Notes: generated from the letters alone by a model not told the origin. Shown: positions 25,508 through 36,106, counted from the first letter of the stretch. The stretch is DNA of 64,000 nt from JAGLOK01 sp963677605 (GCA_963677605.2 CAXXDX010000007.1:1054001-1118000); one strand, 5' to 3'. A program made the numbers and translations.

Positions 25508-27094
25508 ATGTTGAAAATCCAAAATCCTATACTTAAAGGATTTAATCCTGATCCATCGATACTTCGTGTGGGAGATGATTACTATATAGCCACATCAACT
25601 TTTGAGTGGTTCCCTGGTGTGATGGTTTACCATTCAAGGGACTTAATGAATTGGAATTTGATTGCTAGACCGCTTAATCGATTATCTCAATTGAATATGC
25701 TTGGCAATCCAAGCTCATGTGGTGTATGGGCGCCTTGCCTTACATATTGTGATGGTATATTTTATTTGGCTTATACAGATGTTAAGGTTAAAAGTGGTAT
25801 TTTTAAAGATACTCATAATTATCTAGTTACTGCAAGTGATATAAGAGGAGATTGGTCTGAACCTATATACCTTAACAGTAGTGGGTTTGATCCTTCATTA
25901 TTTCACGATGAAGATGGAAGGAAGTATCTTGTGAATATGTTATGGGATCATAGACCATGGAAAAACTCATTTGCTGGTATAGTTATGCAGGAATATTCAC
26001 TAAAAGAAAACAAACTTGTTGGTGAAGTTATTAACATATTCAAAGGAACAAATTTAGGTAAAACAGAAGGTCCACATATTTATAAAAGAAAAGAATATTA
26101 TTACTTAATGGTAGCAGAAGGTGGAACTGAATGGAATCATGCAGTTACAGTTGCAAGATCAAAAAAATTAAACGGTCCGTATGAAGTTGATCCATTAAAT
26201 CCAATATTAACATCTTCGAATAATCCAGAAGTTAAACTAAAAAAAGCAGGACATGCGAGCTTAGTGGAAACAAAAAATGGTAAGTGGTATATTTCTCATC
26301 TTTGTGCAAGACCATTACAACCAAAAAATAGGTGTGTTTTGGGAAGAGAAACTGCTATACAAGAAGTATATTGGACGGAGGATGGATGGTTAAGGCTTGT
26401 GGGAGACATTAGCTTTCCCCAAAATGAAATTGAAGTACCTTTTGAAGTTGAGGCAGTTGATGGTGAAATTTCATATTTTGACAATTTTGATGTTAATGAG
26501 TTAAATCCGAACTTTCAAACGCTTCGTGTGCCAATTCGAAAAGAATATATCTCACTTGAAGAAAAAACAGGATATCTAACATTAAGAGGTGGAGAATCCC
26601 TAAGTTCACATCATAACCAAAGCTTAATTGCTAGGAGACAGCAATCTTTTACTTACGAAGCATCAACGTGTTTGGAATTTAACCCAATTACGTTTCAGCA
26701 AATGGCAGGGTTAATAAGTATTTATGATACAATTAATTTTTATTATCTTCATATTAGTTATGATGATGAAATAGGAAAATGCTTGAACATTCTAGTTTGC
26801 GACAATGGTGACTTTTATTATCCGCTTAAATGTCCTATTAAAATTGATAGTTGTGATGGGGTGTATTTAAAAGTTATAGTAGAATACAATAAGCTGAGTT
26901 TTTTCTTTTCCTATGAAAATAAAATTTGGAATAAGATAGGTCCAAGCTTTGACGCAAGCACATTATCTGATGAGTATTATGGATATATTAATCAAGCTAG
27001 ATTTACTGGTGCGTTTATAGGTATGTGTTGTCAGGATATGTCTGGTTGCAGGATTCCTGCATACTTTGACTATTTCGAATATAAAGAGGTATAA
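25508..27094 (+). CDS. xynB: Glycoside hydrolase family 43 beta-xylosidase (XynB type)
   Basis: 528 residues: a five-bladed GH43 propeller (about 1-325) plus a C-terminal concanavalin-like beta-sandwich (about 330-528). The opening I-L-K-G-F-N-P-D-P-S and A-T-S-T-F-E-W-F-P-G-V are hallmarks of the XynB subfamily. Asp15 (base), Asp128 (in F-D-P-S-L-F) and Glu187 (in T-E-G-P-H) fall at the same positions as in the characterised Geobacillus xylosidase, as I recall it. There is no signal peptide, so it acts in the cytoplasm on imported xylo-oligosaccharides; arabinofuranosidase activity is possible in GH43. It lies directly downstream of the transporter. Confidence 0.9.
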   Translation: MLKIQNPILKGFNPDPSILRVGDDYYIATSTFEWFPGVMVYHSRDLMNWNLIARPLNRLSQLNMLGNPSSCGVWAPCLTYCDGIFYLAYTDVKVKSGIFKDTHNYLVTASDIRGDWSEPIYLNSSGFDPSLFHDEDGRKYLVNMLWDHRPWKNSFAGIVMQEYSLKENKLVGEVINIFKGTNLGKTEGPHIYKRKEYYYLMVAEGGTEWNHAVTVARSKKLNGPYEVDPLNPILTSSNNPEVKLKKAGHASLVETKNGKWYISHLCARPLQPKNRCVLGRETAIQEVYWTEDGWLRLVGDISFPQNEIEVPFEVEAVDGEISYFDNFDVNELNPNFQTLRVPIRKEYISLEEKTGYLTLRGGESLSSHHNQSLIARRQQSFTYEASTCLEFNPITFQQMAGLISIYDTINFYYLHISYDDEIGKCLNILVCDNGDFYYPLKCPIKIDSCDGVYLKVIVEYNKLSFFFSYENKIWNKIGPSFDASTLSDEYYGYINQARFTGAFIGMCCQDMSGCRIPAYFDYFEYKEV

Positions 27095-27130
27095 AAGATT
27101 AATCGGATACTAAAGGAGCAGTGGTAGGAT

Positions 27131-29429
27131 TTGAGAAAAAAACCTTTGAAAAGTTCAAGTTATAGTGTGTTTAATCAAATATATCTATTCTTTGTTACAC
27201 TTGTATTGCTTTGTATTATTTCTGTTGGATTGTTTTCCTATATAAAATCGTCTTCTTTATTAGAAACAGAAGTTGAAAATTCGAGTATTTCATCACTAAA
27301 TCAAGTAAAAGAGATAGTTGATAGTAAATTCATGTCTTATGATGGATTGACAGAACTTATTTTTCTAGAGAATAATGTATCTAGTATATATTATAAAAGT
27401 GGTAAAAGGTCTATTGATTATCAACTTTTTGCTAACGTTATTGCATATCTTGATTCGATTAAGACAACTGATAATTTCTTTTCTGAGATTTGGATTTATT
27501 TCAACAAACTAGATTATTTTGTTAGTACAACGACAGTTCATAAGAGCAATATATTTTATAATTCTATAATAAACAGCAATGATATTCTTATGAAGGACAT
27601 TACAGAGAATAATGACTATAAGTTGAAATATAACGGAAAATATAGTATAAATCTGGGAACAGGAAGTAAAGAAGTATTATCTTTTATAAAAGCTATAAAT
27701 TATGACTCAATTGAACCGAGAGCTACAATAACTTATAATATTGATCCGGTTGCAATTTATGGGATGATAGAAAACTTAAAGAATGAATATAATCACGATG
27801 TTTTCATTATAGATGAATTAGGAGAAATAGTACTATACACAGAAAGTAATAATGAAAAATCAATAAAACAATATAATGAGAAGGTGCTTCTCGACATGCT
27901 ACCTAGAGATTATAGTAAGGCAACTGGTATAATATTTTATGAAGATTATTCAATAACTTACTCCTACTCTGATATAACACAATGGACATACGTATCTATT
28001 CAGCCAATTGTTAATATAAGAGAAAATAGCAACATTATTAGACAATTCACTTTTTCAGTAAGTATGGTTGTCTTATTAATTGCTTTAATGTTTTCGTATC
28101 TCTTAACAAAAAAGATATATGCCCCGATTAAAGGTATTTTGGGATATATTAGTCTTTTACCTAATAGCAATTTGGATACAGGTAAAAACGTATATGAGTT
28201 TACATTGATTAAAAGGATCATTAATTTTGTATATGAAGAAAATGTTGATCTTAAAAAAATCATGCGAAGAAATTCTATTGAAAAGGCATTGGATAGGCTG
28301 ACTTCGGGGGACTTATCATATTTTCAAATTAAAGATAAGAAAATTAAAGAAATCGATTTTATTTATAAAAAGTTTATTGTAGTAATTTATGAATTAAGCG
28401 AATCGAATAAAAATATAGAAATATTGCCAGTTGATTTTGAGAACCAATTAGAGAAAGTATCTGAAGGTGAAGGATTTATCACTTCAAACATATATACTTT
28501 TAAAAAAGGAGAAAAATATATAAGCATTATTAATTACGATGATGAGCTTTATGATGATCAAGGCTTATCAGAGTATATTGAAGCTTCAAAGGAATGTATA
28601 GGTAAGCATTTTTATTCAAATGTTACTGTTGGCGTAGGAAAAAACTATATGAAACCTGATTCAATTAATGACTCATACAAAGAAGCTATTCTAGCATTGC
28701 AATATAAGCGTGTTAAAGGACTAGGTAATGTTATATATGTTGAAGAAGCTTATACATTTCCTGGTAAACTTATTGATTATTCTCTTGAACAAGAGACACG
28801 TTTAATGAATTTAACTAAGTCTAAAGAAACTGAAAAAGTAAAAATGCTAATAGAAAAGATAATAGATAATAACCTTTTGACAAACAAACCCGACGTTAAT
28901 AGGATGAACAATTTGTTTAACTATTTAATTGGAACGGCTATAAGAATAATATTTGATATACAATGTACAATCGAAGATGTTATGGGTGAGAAGTGCGTTA
29001 TATCTGATGAAATTGTTAAAAGAGAAGAGCTTGACGATAAGAAGCAGTATATTATTGAAGAAGTATATATGAACATAATTAAGTATATAACGAGTCATCG
29101 CAAAAATAAATATGAAGAAGTGTTTTAATCAAGCTATAAAGTATATTGAATATAATTACAACAATGATTTATCACTTGAGAAAATAGGAGAAAAAATCGG
29201 AGTATCAATATCATATTTGAGTGTAATATTCAAGGAGTTATCGGGGGAGAAGTATGTTGATTATATTAACAAATATAGAATATCAAAGGCTAAAGAAATT
29301 CTCTGCAATGAAAATATTACAGTCAAAGAGGTTTCGGAGCGTGTAGGGTACTTGAATGTTAATACATTTATTATCGCTTTTAAGAAACATGAGGGAGTGA
29401 CGCCAGGCAAATATAAGGCAAATCTTTAA
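27131..29429 (+). pseudogene. AraC-type transmembrane sensor-regulator, split by a frameshift
   Basis: The first frame (27131-29128, TTG start behind AAAGGAGCAG) has a membrane segment at about 17-40, an extracellular Cache-like sensor region, a second membrane segment near residue 308, and a cytoplasmic GGDEF-like region of the kind found in YesN/AraC regulators. It stops at E-E-V-F. The second frame (29112-29429) holds the complete AraC DNA-binding domain (L-S-L-E-K-I-G-E-K-I, then V-G-Y-L-N-V-N-T-F-I). Removing one T from TTTT at 29123-29126 fuses them as E-E-V-F-N-Q-A-I-K-Y-I. The repaired protein would be about 765 residues, normal for one-component cluster regulators. A sequencing error, a real mutation or slippage could explain it. 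Confidence 0.8.
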
Positions 29430-29494
29430 TAAAAAAATTACAAATTGAACATATTAGAAGAAATAATGTTTAAAGACAGAAAAAGGAGATGAGC

Positions 29495-31012
29495 ATGAGC
29501 GATGTGTATTCGGTTGAAAGATGGGGATGTTTGGAATTAAGATTTCTTGGGAATTATTTCGAGAATCCATTTATAGATGCAACAATTAAAGGAAAGTTTG
29601 AAGGAAAACATGAAACTATTGATGTAGAAGGATTTTATGATGGGAATAATACTTATAAGGTAAGGTTTATGCCATCATTTATAGGAGACTACAAATTTGA
29701 AGTAGAAGGTAATTTTTCAGATGTAGTGTATACGGGGAATATAAAAGTTTATGACGCTAAAATGGGAAATCATGGACCTGTTAAGGTGGCAGATAAATTC
29801 CACTTTACTTATAGCGATGGAACTCCATACTACTCTATAGGAACCACATGCTATGCATGGCTCCATCAGCCTAAGGAAATGAGAGAGCAGACTATCAAAA
29901 CCTTGTCAGCTTCTCCGTTTAATAAAATCCGCTTTTGCATTTTCCCAAAGCATTATGACTATAATTTATATGAACCTGTTACCTATCCTTATGAAGGTAA
30001 ACCTTGTGATATATCCAACTTGAACAGAGAAAACTTTAAGGAATATGTACCAACTAATCCAGATAACGATTGGGATTTTACAAGGTTTAATGTCAAACAT
30101 TTTCAAATACTTGAAAGAAACATTGAAGAGCTATTAAATCTTGGCATTGAAGCTGATGTAATTTTATTTCATCCATATGATAGATGGGGATTTTCTTGTA
30201 TGGAAAAAGAGGACAATCTTCGATATATGCGCTATGTTATAGCACGGCTTGCAGCGTATAGAAATGTGTGGTGGTCGCTGGCTAATGAGTTTGATTTGTG
30301 TCAATATAAGACAACGGATGATTGGGAAGCTATAGCTGAGACAATAGTACGTTATGATCCATATGTGAGGCTGCGATCTATACATAATTGCAGAAAGATG
30401 TATGATTATACAAGACCTTGGATAACTCACTGCAGCATTCAGCGCACGGAGATTTATCTATCTGCAACAAACACTCATGTTTGGCGGGATAGATATGAAA
30501 AGCCTGTAGTTTTAGACGAAGTGGGCTATGAAGGAAACATTAATCATAATTGGGGCAACCTTATGGCTGAAGATATGGTTAAGCTTTTCTGGTATGCGAC
30601 AGTAAGAGGCGGTTATTGCGGACATGGCGAGACCTATGTTCATGAGTATGATAAATTATGGTGGTCACATGGTTCAGTACTACATGGTGAGAGTGCGCCT
30701 AGACTTGCGTTTTTAAAAAAGATATTAGATGAGGTTCCTGGTCTTGGTCTTCAAATTTCTACTTTACCAAAGTGGGATAATAATTTAGCTACCGCAGCGC
30801 ATTTAAACTATACAGATAAGTTTTATATCTTTTATATTGGTGATAATCAACCTTCTTTTAAAGATTTTTGTTTCAATGATGATAAAAGATACAAAGTAGA
30901 GGTAATCGATACTTGGAATATGACTATTGAGGAGAGAGGAATCTATTCCGGAAAATTCTATATAGATTTGCCTTCTAGGAAGTATATGGCTATAAGGATA
31001 ACAGAAATTTAA
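29495..31012 (+). CDS. Putative glycoside hydrolase (DUF5060-DUF4038-DUF5605 type)
   Basis: 505 residues from ATG 29495, well spaced from AAAGGAG; an in-frame ATG at 29489 abuts that site. N-terminal beta-sandwich (DUF5060, about 1-85), then a (beta/alpha)8-barrel of the DUF4038 group starting H-F-T-Y-S-D-G-T-P-Y-Y-S-I-G-T-T. Catalytic candidates of the clan are the Glu of W-S-L-A-N-E-F-D and the Glu of V-V-L-D-E-V-G-Y-E-G. A C-terminal beta domain (DUF5605-like) ends with S-R-K-Y-M-A-I-R. DUF4038 includes the GH140 apiosidases; the exact activity is not predictable. No signal peptide, so cytoplasmic. Confidence 0.8.
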   Translation: MSDVYSVERWGCLELRFLGNYFENPFIDATIKGKFEGKHETIDVEGFYDGNNTYKVRFMPSFIGDYKFEVEGNFSDVVYTGNIKVYDAKMGNHGPVKVADKFHFTYSDGTPYYSIGTTCYAWLHQPKEMREQTIKTLSASPFNKIRFCIFPKHYDYNLYEPVTYPYEGKPCDISNLNRENFKEYVPTNPDNDWDFTRFNVKHFQILERNIEELLNLGIEADVILFHPYDRWGFSCMEKEDNLRYMRYVIARLAAYRNVWWSLANEFDLCQYKTTDDWEAIAETIVRYDPYVRLRSIHNCRKMYDYTRPWITHCSIQRTEIYLSATNTHVWRDRYEKPVVLDEVGYEGNINHNWGNLMAEDMVKLFWYATVRGGYCGHGETYVHEYDKLWWSHGSVLHGESAPRLAFLKKILDEVPGLGLQISTLPKWDNNLATAAHLNYTDKFYIFYIGDNQPSFKDFCFNDDKRYKVEVIDTWNMTIEERGIYSGKFYIDLPSRKYMAIRITEI

Positions 31013-31067
31013 AAAATTATTAGATATGATGATTTGACATAAAAGATTTCTAATTAAAGGAGATATT

Positions 31068-31883
31068 ATGTTTTATAGTGAAATTAAGATTTGGGTGGAT
31101 GTGGATTGCTCGGTTGAGCATTGCTATGATTTTGATTCAACTCTTGAAACATATTTAATTTCGGGGAAAAAGAAAAGGGGTGCAGTTCTTATTTGCCCAG
31201 GAGGAGGATATAAAGTATTAACTCAAAGAGAAGGTGAAATAATTGCTTTACACTTTGCAGCAAATGGATATCATTCGTTTGTTCTTAATTATTCTGTGTC
31301 CCCAAAGAATTACATGCAGCCTGTATTAGATTTGTCACGCGCATTGTGTATCTTAAGAGAAAACGCGGAGAATTGGAATATCATTTCTAATAATATAGCA
31401 GTATGTGGCTTTTCGGCAGGAGCGCATTTGGCTGCGAGCTTGGGAGTTCATTGGTATAAGGAGTTCTTAAATTACTATGTATGTGAAATAGGCAATAATC
31501 GTCCTGATGCACTAATCTTGTCTTACCCTGTAATTACTATGAAAGAGTATAGGCATAATAGCTCTCGTGAGTTTTTGATGGGAGACAGACCGAGTGTAGA
31601 TAAAATAGCAAAAATGTCTCTTGAAGAGCAAGTTACTGATAAAACACCTCCTACATTTTTATGGCATACAGTAGAAGATGAGTTAGTGCCAGTTGAAAAT
31701 TCCATGATGTTTGCTAGTTCGCTTAGAAAGAGCGGGGTGCCTTTTGAAATGCATCTATTCTCAGAAGGAGCACATGGACTTTCTATGGCAAATGAAGAAA
31801 CGGTAGCAGAAGGTATGAAGCCTGATCCCCATGTTGCTAATTGGTTTAAGTTATGTATAGAATGGTTGGAACGAATATTTTAG
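31068..31883 (+). CDS. Alpha/beta-hydrolase, probable carbohydrate esterase
   Basis: 271 residues, ATG behind AAAGGAGAT. Alpha/beta-hydrolase fold: oxyanion loop P-G-G-G-Y (about 44-48), nucleophile elbow G-F-S-A-G (114-118, Ser116), acid Asp204 in T-V-E-D-E-L-V-P and His236 in E-G-A-H-G-L-S. This pattern matches intracellular acetyl-xylan or other acyl-sugar esterases (BD-FAE/Axe-like). No signal peptide. Between a hydrolase and a cupin in cluster A, it plausibly removes acetyl or similar groups from imported oligosaccharides. Confidence 0.85.
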   Translation: MFYSEIKIWVDVDCSVEHCYDFDSTLETYLISGKKKRGAVLICPGGGYKVLTQREGEIIALHFAANGYHSFVLNYSVSPKNYMQPVLDLSRALCILRENAENWNIISNNIAVCGFSAGAHLAASLGVHWYKEFLNYYVCEIGNNRPDALILSYPVITMKEYRHNSSREFLMGDRPSVDKIAKMSLEEQVTDKTPPTFLWHTVEDELVPVENSMMFASSLRKSGVPFEMHLFSEGAHGLSMANEETVAEGMKPDPHVANWFKLCIEWLERIF

Positions 31884-31928
31884 CATAAAATTTGAAAATA
31901 CTAAGATTTAAGATAAGTGAGGACAATT

Positions 31929-32261
31929 ATGAGAACTAGAAATTTTTTTATGAATAAAGACATTGAATATAGACCGGCAGGGAATAAGATAAAGCGAAAA
32001 GTACTTGCACATAATAATAATTTAATGTGTGTTGAAGTGTATTTTGAGAAAGGTGCGGTAGGCGAAATTCATTCGCATCATCATGAACAAATCACATATG
32101 TTATTTCGGGAGAATTTGAATTTACTGTCAATAATGTAAAGCGTATTATAAAGCCAGGAGACTCTTTATATAATCAGCCAAATATTCTACATGGAGTATT
32201 TTGTATTAAAGAGGGCATACTTTTGGATATATTTTCTCCTAGTAGAAATGATTTCATATGA
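31929..32261 (+). CDS. Cupin, KdgF-like
   Basis: 110 residues from ATG 31929 behind GTGAGG; an in-frame GTG at 31917 coincides with that site. A single cupin barrel with metal ligands His48, His50, Gln54 and His88 (H-S-H-H-H-E-Q; L-H-G) and the late D-I-F-S-P-S-R motif. KdgF linearises unsaturated uronates released by pectin or alginate lyases and hydrolases, which hints that cluster A handles uronic acid as well as xylose units. Last gene of the cluster. Confidence 0.8.
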   Translation: MRTRNFFMNKDIEYRPAGNKIKRKVLAHNNNLMCVEVYFEKGAVGEIHSHHHEQITYVISGEFEFTVNNVKRIIKPGDSLYNQPNILHGVFCIKEGILLDIFSPSRNDFI

Positions 32262-32658
32262 AACATCTTAGATTTATACGATATAGCGAGATTGACATTA
32301 GTTGTGTCTTGTGAAGAATCTGTTAGAATTAAGCAGCTCATATATAGAGTCAAACTAATAAATAATATGATTTTTTATGAGCTTACTACACAAAAATCAC
32401 CTTTATATAATAGTATATTATAATCTAAGAACTATTAATGGTTGCGACTAGTCTAGTGTATATTTTACTTCATAAGAAAATGATTATGTTAAATGACGGA
32501 AACGTTTCCAAATTCGTGTATATTCCAAAATGGATGTATACCGAATTGATTTTTTGAAGAGAGTAAAGGATAAAATTATGCCTTAGCTCTCTTTTCAAAT
32601 ATACTGTCCTTACACAGCTGTCAAAGCATTGTAAAAAGCCAATCGGTTTCCTTGTTTA
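32262..32658. other. Intergenic region with direct repeat and possible operator
   Basis: No gene is supported. It holds the palindrome GGAAACGTTTCC (32498-32509), a direct-repeat copy (32501-32538), a weak GAAGAGAG/GCTCTCTTTT hairpin (about 32556-32595), and CAGCTGTCAAAGCATT, which is nearly the reverse complement of part of the IS256 right-end region at about 34097-34112. Confidence 0.5.
32501..32538. repeat. 38-bp direct repeat, left copy
   Basis: Matches 34236-34273 at 34 of 38 bases by eye (both begin AACGTTT and end TCCAAAATGGATGTA). The pair brackets the IS256 remnant. Confidence 0.6.
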
Positions 32659-32800
32659 CTACATCGTACTTTCATATCCGAGTTCATCGTCCAGCTCGCC
32701 CTCAAGATTGCCCTTTACCATTTCAGCTATGAACTCTTTCATAATGTCGTTAAGATCCTGCCTGTGCCCAAGTGGTGTTTTATCGCAGCAGTTGGATTTA
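32659..32800 (-). pseudogene. IS256 transposase N-terminal fragment, inverted
   Basis: Read leftwards: L-G-H-R-Q-D-L-N-D-I-M-K-E-F-I-A-E-M then G-N-L-E-G-E-L-D-D-E-L-G-Y-E-S, the N-terminal region of IS256/Mutator transposases, ending in a stop at about 32659. The body of the gene lies to the right on the opposite strand, so this is a rearranged or second, mostly deleted copy. Confidence 0.7.
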
Positions 32801-33014
32801 TTATTCAAGAGTACCTATATATTATAAAGTAGAATTTCATGGCGAAATAAACCAAATTAGCAAATACCAAAGCTTTATATAATGCTAAAAGACTATATCA
32901 TAACTTTTGTATTAAATTATTTGTATTATGAAATAGCTTTTCTACTTATCTTAAACTCATTTTTTCATAGCATTCGTTATAGTAAATTGCATTTTCAACA
33001 GGAGTATTGGCAGG

Positions 33015-34077
33015 TATGACTACAAGAACAAACAGACTGAGAATGCACGTAATGGGTATTACAAGAAAACTGTCACCAGCAGCCAGGGTGATATTGAGCT
33101 GACAGTACCGCGTGACCGTAACGGCGATTATGAACCTCAGGTAGTCAAAAAGCACCAAATGGATATCTCGGAGATAGAAGACAAAATAATATTTTTGTAC
33201 TCGCAGGGCACATCGACGCGAGACATAGAAAAGACAATGAATGAATTATACGGTATAGACGTTGACTCAACACGTGTATCTAAGATTACCGATAAACTTC
33301 TGCCTGTTATCCGTGACTGACAGAATCGCACATTGGAAAGTGTCTATTCAATGGTAATGCTGGACGCAATCCACTACAAAGTGCGGGAAGATGGTATAGT
33401 CGTAAAGAAAGCCGTATATATAGCTATAGGAACAGATTTGGAAGGCAGGAAGGAACGTTTTAGGACTCTGGGTTGGTGCGAATTAGAGCTCAAAATACTG
33501 GCTGGGTGTTCTTAATGGGCCGAAGAACCGCGGAGTTCAGGATATACTGATTGTCAGCGTTGACGGCTTAACGGGCTTCTCTGAGGCGATTGCCGCAGCT
33601 TTTCCTAAGATCGAAATTCAGCGTTGCGTTATTCATCAGATTCGAAGTTCTACCCGCTACGTTTCCTACAAAGATGTCAAAGCGGTCACAGTGGCGCTTA
33701 AGCCAATTTACAAGGCGCCGACAGAAGAGATGGCGCTGGCTGCCCTTGACGAATTCGAACAGAAATAGGGCTCGAAATATCCGATGGCCGTAAAATCCTG
33801 GTGTGACCATTGGGATGAACTGGCCATAATGTTCAAATATCCCGAACAGATCCAAAGGATTATTTATACCACAAACGCTATCGAGAATTTCAACCGTCAG
33901 CTCCGGAAAGTCACAAAAACCAAAGGCGCTTTTGTCAGTGACGATGCGCTGATGAAACAGATTTATCTAACCACTATCCAAATTACAGATAAATGGACGA
34001 TGCTTGTTCGAGATTGGGGCAATAGCCTAATGCATTTAATTATCTATTTTGGTGATAGCGTAAATATCCGTACGTAA
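33015..34077 (+). pseudogene. IS256 (Mutator) family transposase, decayed
   Basis: The frame opens without a start at 33015 as Y-D-Y-K-N-K-Q-T-E-N-A-R-N-G-Y and continues E-L-T-V-P-R-D-R-N-G to V-I-R-D, where TGA (33318-33320) replaces the usual Trp codon. It resumes with L-D-A-I-H-Y-K-V-R, and after frameshifts gives V-D-G-L-T-G-F-S-E-A-I, H-Q-I-R-S-S-T-R-Y-V and T-T-N-A-I-E-N-F-N-R-Q-L-R-K-V-T-K, all family hallmarks. At least three lesions make it inactive. It lies between clusters A and B. Its apparent GC is higher than its neighbours, fitting an imported element. Confidence 0.88.
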
Positions 34078-34082
34078 TAAAA

Positions 34083-34133
34083 AGCACGGAATGGTTTAAT
34101 GCTTGACAGCTTAATCCTTTCCGTGCTATTTTG
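34083..34133 (+). terminator. Hairpin after the IS256 remnant
   Basis: AGCACGGAA (34083-34091) pairs with TTCCGTGCT (34119-34127), followed by ATTTTG. The loop is long, so terminator activity is uncertain. Confidence 0.4.
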
Positions 34134-34235
34134 ACCTTACAGGGTATAGGTTATCCTATATCATGTAAATAACTTAATTAATTATCTGACAATCAACTTT
34201 ACAAAAAGTTTTCCCCACTACCCAAAAAATCGAGG

Positions 34236-34273
34236 AACGTTTAAAATTTCGTGTATACTCCAAAATGGATGTA
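34236..34273. repeat. 38-bp direct repeat, right copy
   Basis: Partner of 32501-32538. The half-palindrome AACGTTT is kept but the full GGAAACGTTTCC is not. Confidence 0.6.
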
Positions 34274-34332
34274 ATCTGAATTAATATTTTTTCATTGAAA
34301 AAAATATCAATATTCTTGTTTTCACTAAGAAA

Positions 34333-35895
34333 CTACTTGCTATTCCTTCTATACTCCACAGGTGATACACTATAAATTTTTTTAAATAGTCTGTTAAAGT
34401 AGCTTTGACTGGATATACCTATTTCATTTATTATCTGACTGACTTTCATATCGCTGTTTTGCAGTAGCTCTTTTGCCTTTTCAAGCCTAATACTATTAAG
34501 GTAGTCATTAAATAAAGAGCCTGTCTCTGTTCTAAATAATTGCCCTAAATACGCAGGAGTAACATTGAGGATATTTGCGATAGTTTTTAGTGAAATGGGC
34601 TCCTTATATTGATTATTGATTAGCTCAAATGTCTTTCTGACAAGCAAATGATATGTGCCTTTGCGCTCGGATATTATATTAATAGCATTGCCCACTACTT
34701 CCATGATCCAGTTTTTAAGGGATTTTAAATCTCTTGCATTGCCATATTCTGAAAGCTGTTTTTTAAAATTGTCCGGTATTGTACCTTTGAGCTTTCCTGT
34801 GATTATTACATTATGAACAACATTAAGTGCGAGTAAAATAATTTTAGATCTTACTTGGGTTATAGGTAGTTCTTGGTTTTGGCTATAATAATCGTCAATT
34901 TTTCTCTTTATGTATGAATAGTTCTCTTCGTTTAGAGCATTTATAATATCTTGTACAAATTCATCTTGTAGTTTCATTATAGAGTCTGTGGTAGTGTTTA
35001 CAAAAAAGTCGGATTTATAAGTTTTTGTATAAATATAGCTATAATACAAACCTAGCTTTGCGTAATGATAGCTGTGGTGTAGATCCTTATAGCTATTTAC
35101 ATTGATTCCGAAGCTTATTAATATGCTTTCATTATCTTTATTACTGGATTGCAGCTCTGCTACCGCTTGACTTAACTCTTTATATATAGACGTAGAGTTA
35201 CTGCCGTATATTATTATGCAAATGTTAGAATTTGAGTCTATAAGTAAAGAAATCTCTTTGCTTACTCCAAATCTTTTTCGCAGATATTCCATTATACTGG
35301 ATGAATGATTGAACTTTTCAACAGAGTCTGTAATATTTCTATGTGTAATTACTGCGATCCGATATTTAGATAAAGTCAAGTCTATATCAATTAGTTTACT
35401 TCGCTCTATAAGCTCAAAATCTTCTATAGTTCCTGTGATCCATCTATTTAGTATATTAAATTTAAATGCCAAAGTATCTGAGGACAAATCATTACTAGAT
35501 GGCTTTAAAATATTCGATTGCTCAATATTTGTAATTGTTTTTTCCAAAGAATAATAAAGCTCATTATAGTTTATAGGCTTAAGAAGATAGTTTTCTACAC
35601 CAAATTGAAGTGCTTTTTTAACATAGTCAAATTCATCATGAGCACTTATTATTATACATTTGATATCTTGATTGATCTTTGTAGCTTCTTCGATAAGTGT
35701 CAGTCCATCCATTTCTGGCATTCTAACATCTGTTATCAATATGTCTATACTATTGTTTTTTATGATATCTAAAGCCTCAAAACCACTTCCGGCAGTTTTT
35801 GTTTCAATATTAAGTAAAGTCCAATCAATATTTGAAGTTAGTGATGTAATTATACTTGGTTCATCATCTACTATTACGACATTAATACTTTTCAT
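34333..35895 (-). CDS. Response regulator, YesN type (REC + AraC DNA-binding domain)
   Basis: 520 residues from ATG 35895 behind AAGGA. Receiver domain (1-120) with V-D-D-E, phosphoacceptor Asp56 in I-T-D-V-R-M-P and the Lys of L-L-K-P. A middle region of about 280 residues follows, then a C-terminal AraC helix-turn-helix pair (I-S-L-K-T-I-A-N-I-L and I-G-I-S-S-Q-S-Y-F-N-R-L-F-K). It is transcribed away from the cluster B transporter and should activate it when phosphorylated by the YesM-like kinase at 39939. The 180-bp divergent region at 35900-36106 is its likely target. Confidence 0.92.
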   Translation of the reverse strand: MKSINVVIVDDEPSIITSLTSNIDWTLLNIETKTAGSGFEALDIIKNNSIDILITDVRMPEMDGLTLIEEATKINQDIKCIIISAHDEFDYVKKALQFGVENYLLKPINYNELYYSLEKTITNIEQSNILKPSSNDLSSDTLAFKFNILNRWITGTIEDFELIERSKLIDIDLTLSKYRIAVITHRNITDSVEKFNHSSSIMEYLRKRFGVSKEISLLIDSNSNICIIIYGSNSTSIYKELSQAVAELQSSNKDNESILISFGINVNSYKDLHHSYHYAKLGLYYSYIYTKTYKSDFFVNTTTDSIMKLQDEFVQDIINALNEENYSYIKRKIDDYYSQNQELPITQVRSKIILLALNVVHNVIITGKLKGTIPDNFKKQLSEYGNARDLKSLKNWIMEVVGNAINIISERKGTYHLLVRKTFELINNQYKEPISLKTIANILNVTPAYLGQLFRTETGSLFNDYLNSIRLEKAKELLQNSDMKVSQIINEIGISSQSYFNRLFKKIYSVSPVEYRRNSK

Positions 35896-36106
35896 TTGAC
35901 ATCCTTGGCAAGATTTTATCATCTAATATGAAGGTATAGATATACCATTATATTAACACAAATTAATCCTAACATATATTTTTTAAAAATGATGTTATTA
36001 GCTCAAATGATATATAAATCGGGCTACAATCAATAATTTTTACAATACTTTGACTAAAAATCCTGTGCTATATTTGGACATGTTCCTAAATAGAAGAAGT
36101 TGAGGG

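Noticed and set aside
33333..33515. Independent small gene
   Set aside because: It is an in-frame piece of the decayed IS256 transposase after a nonsense codon.
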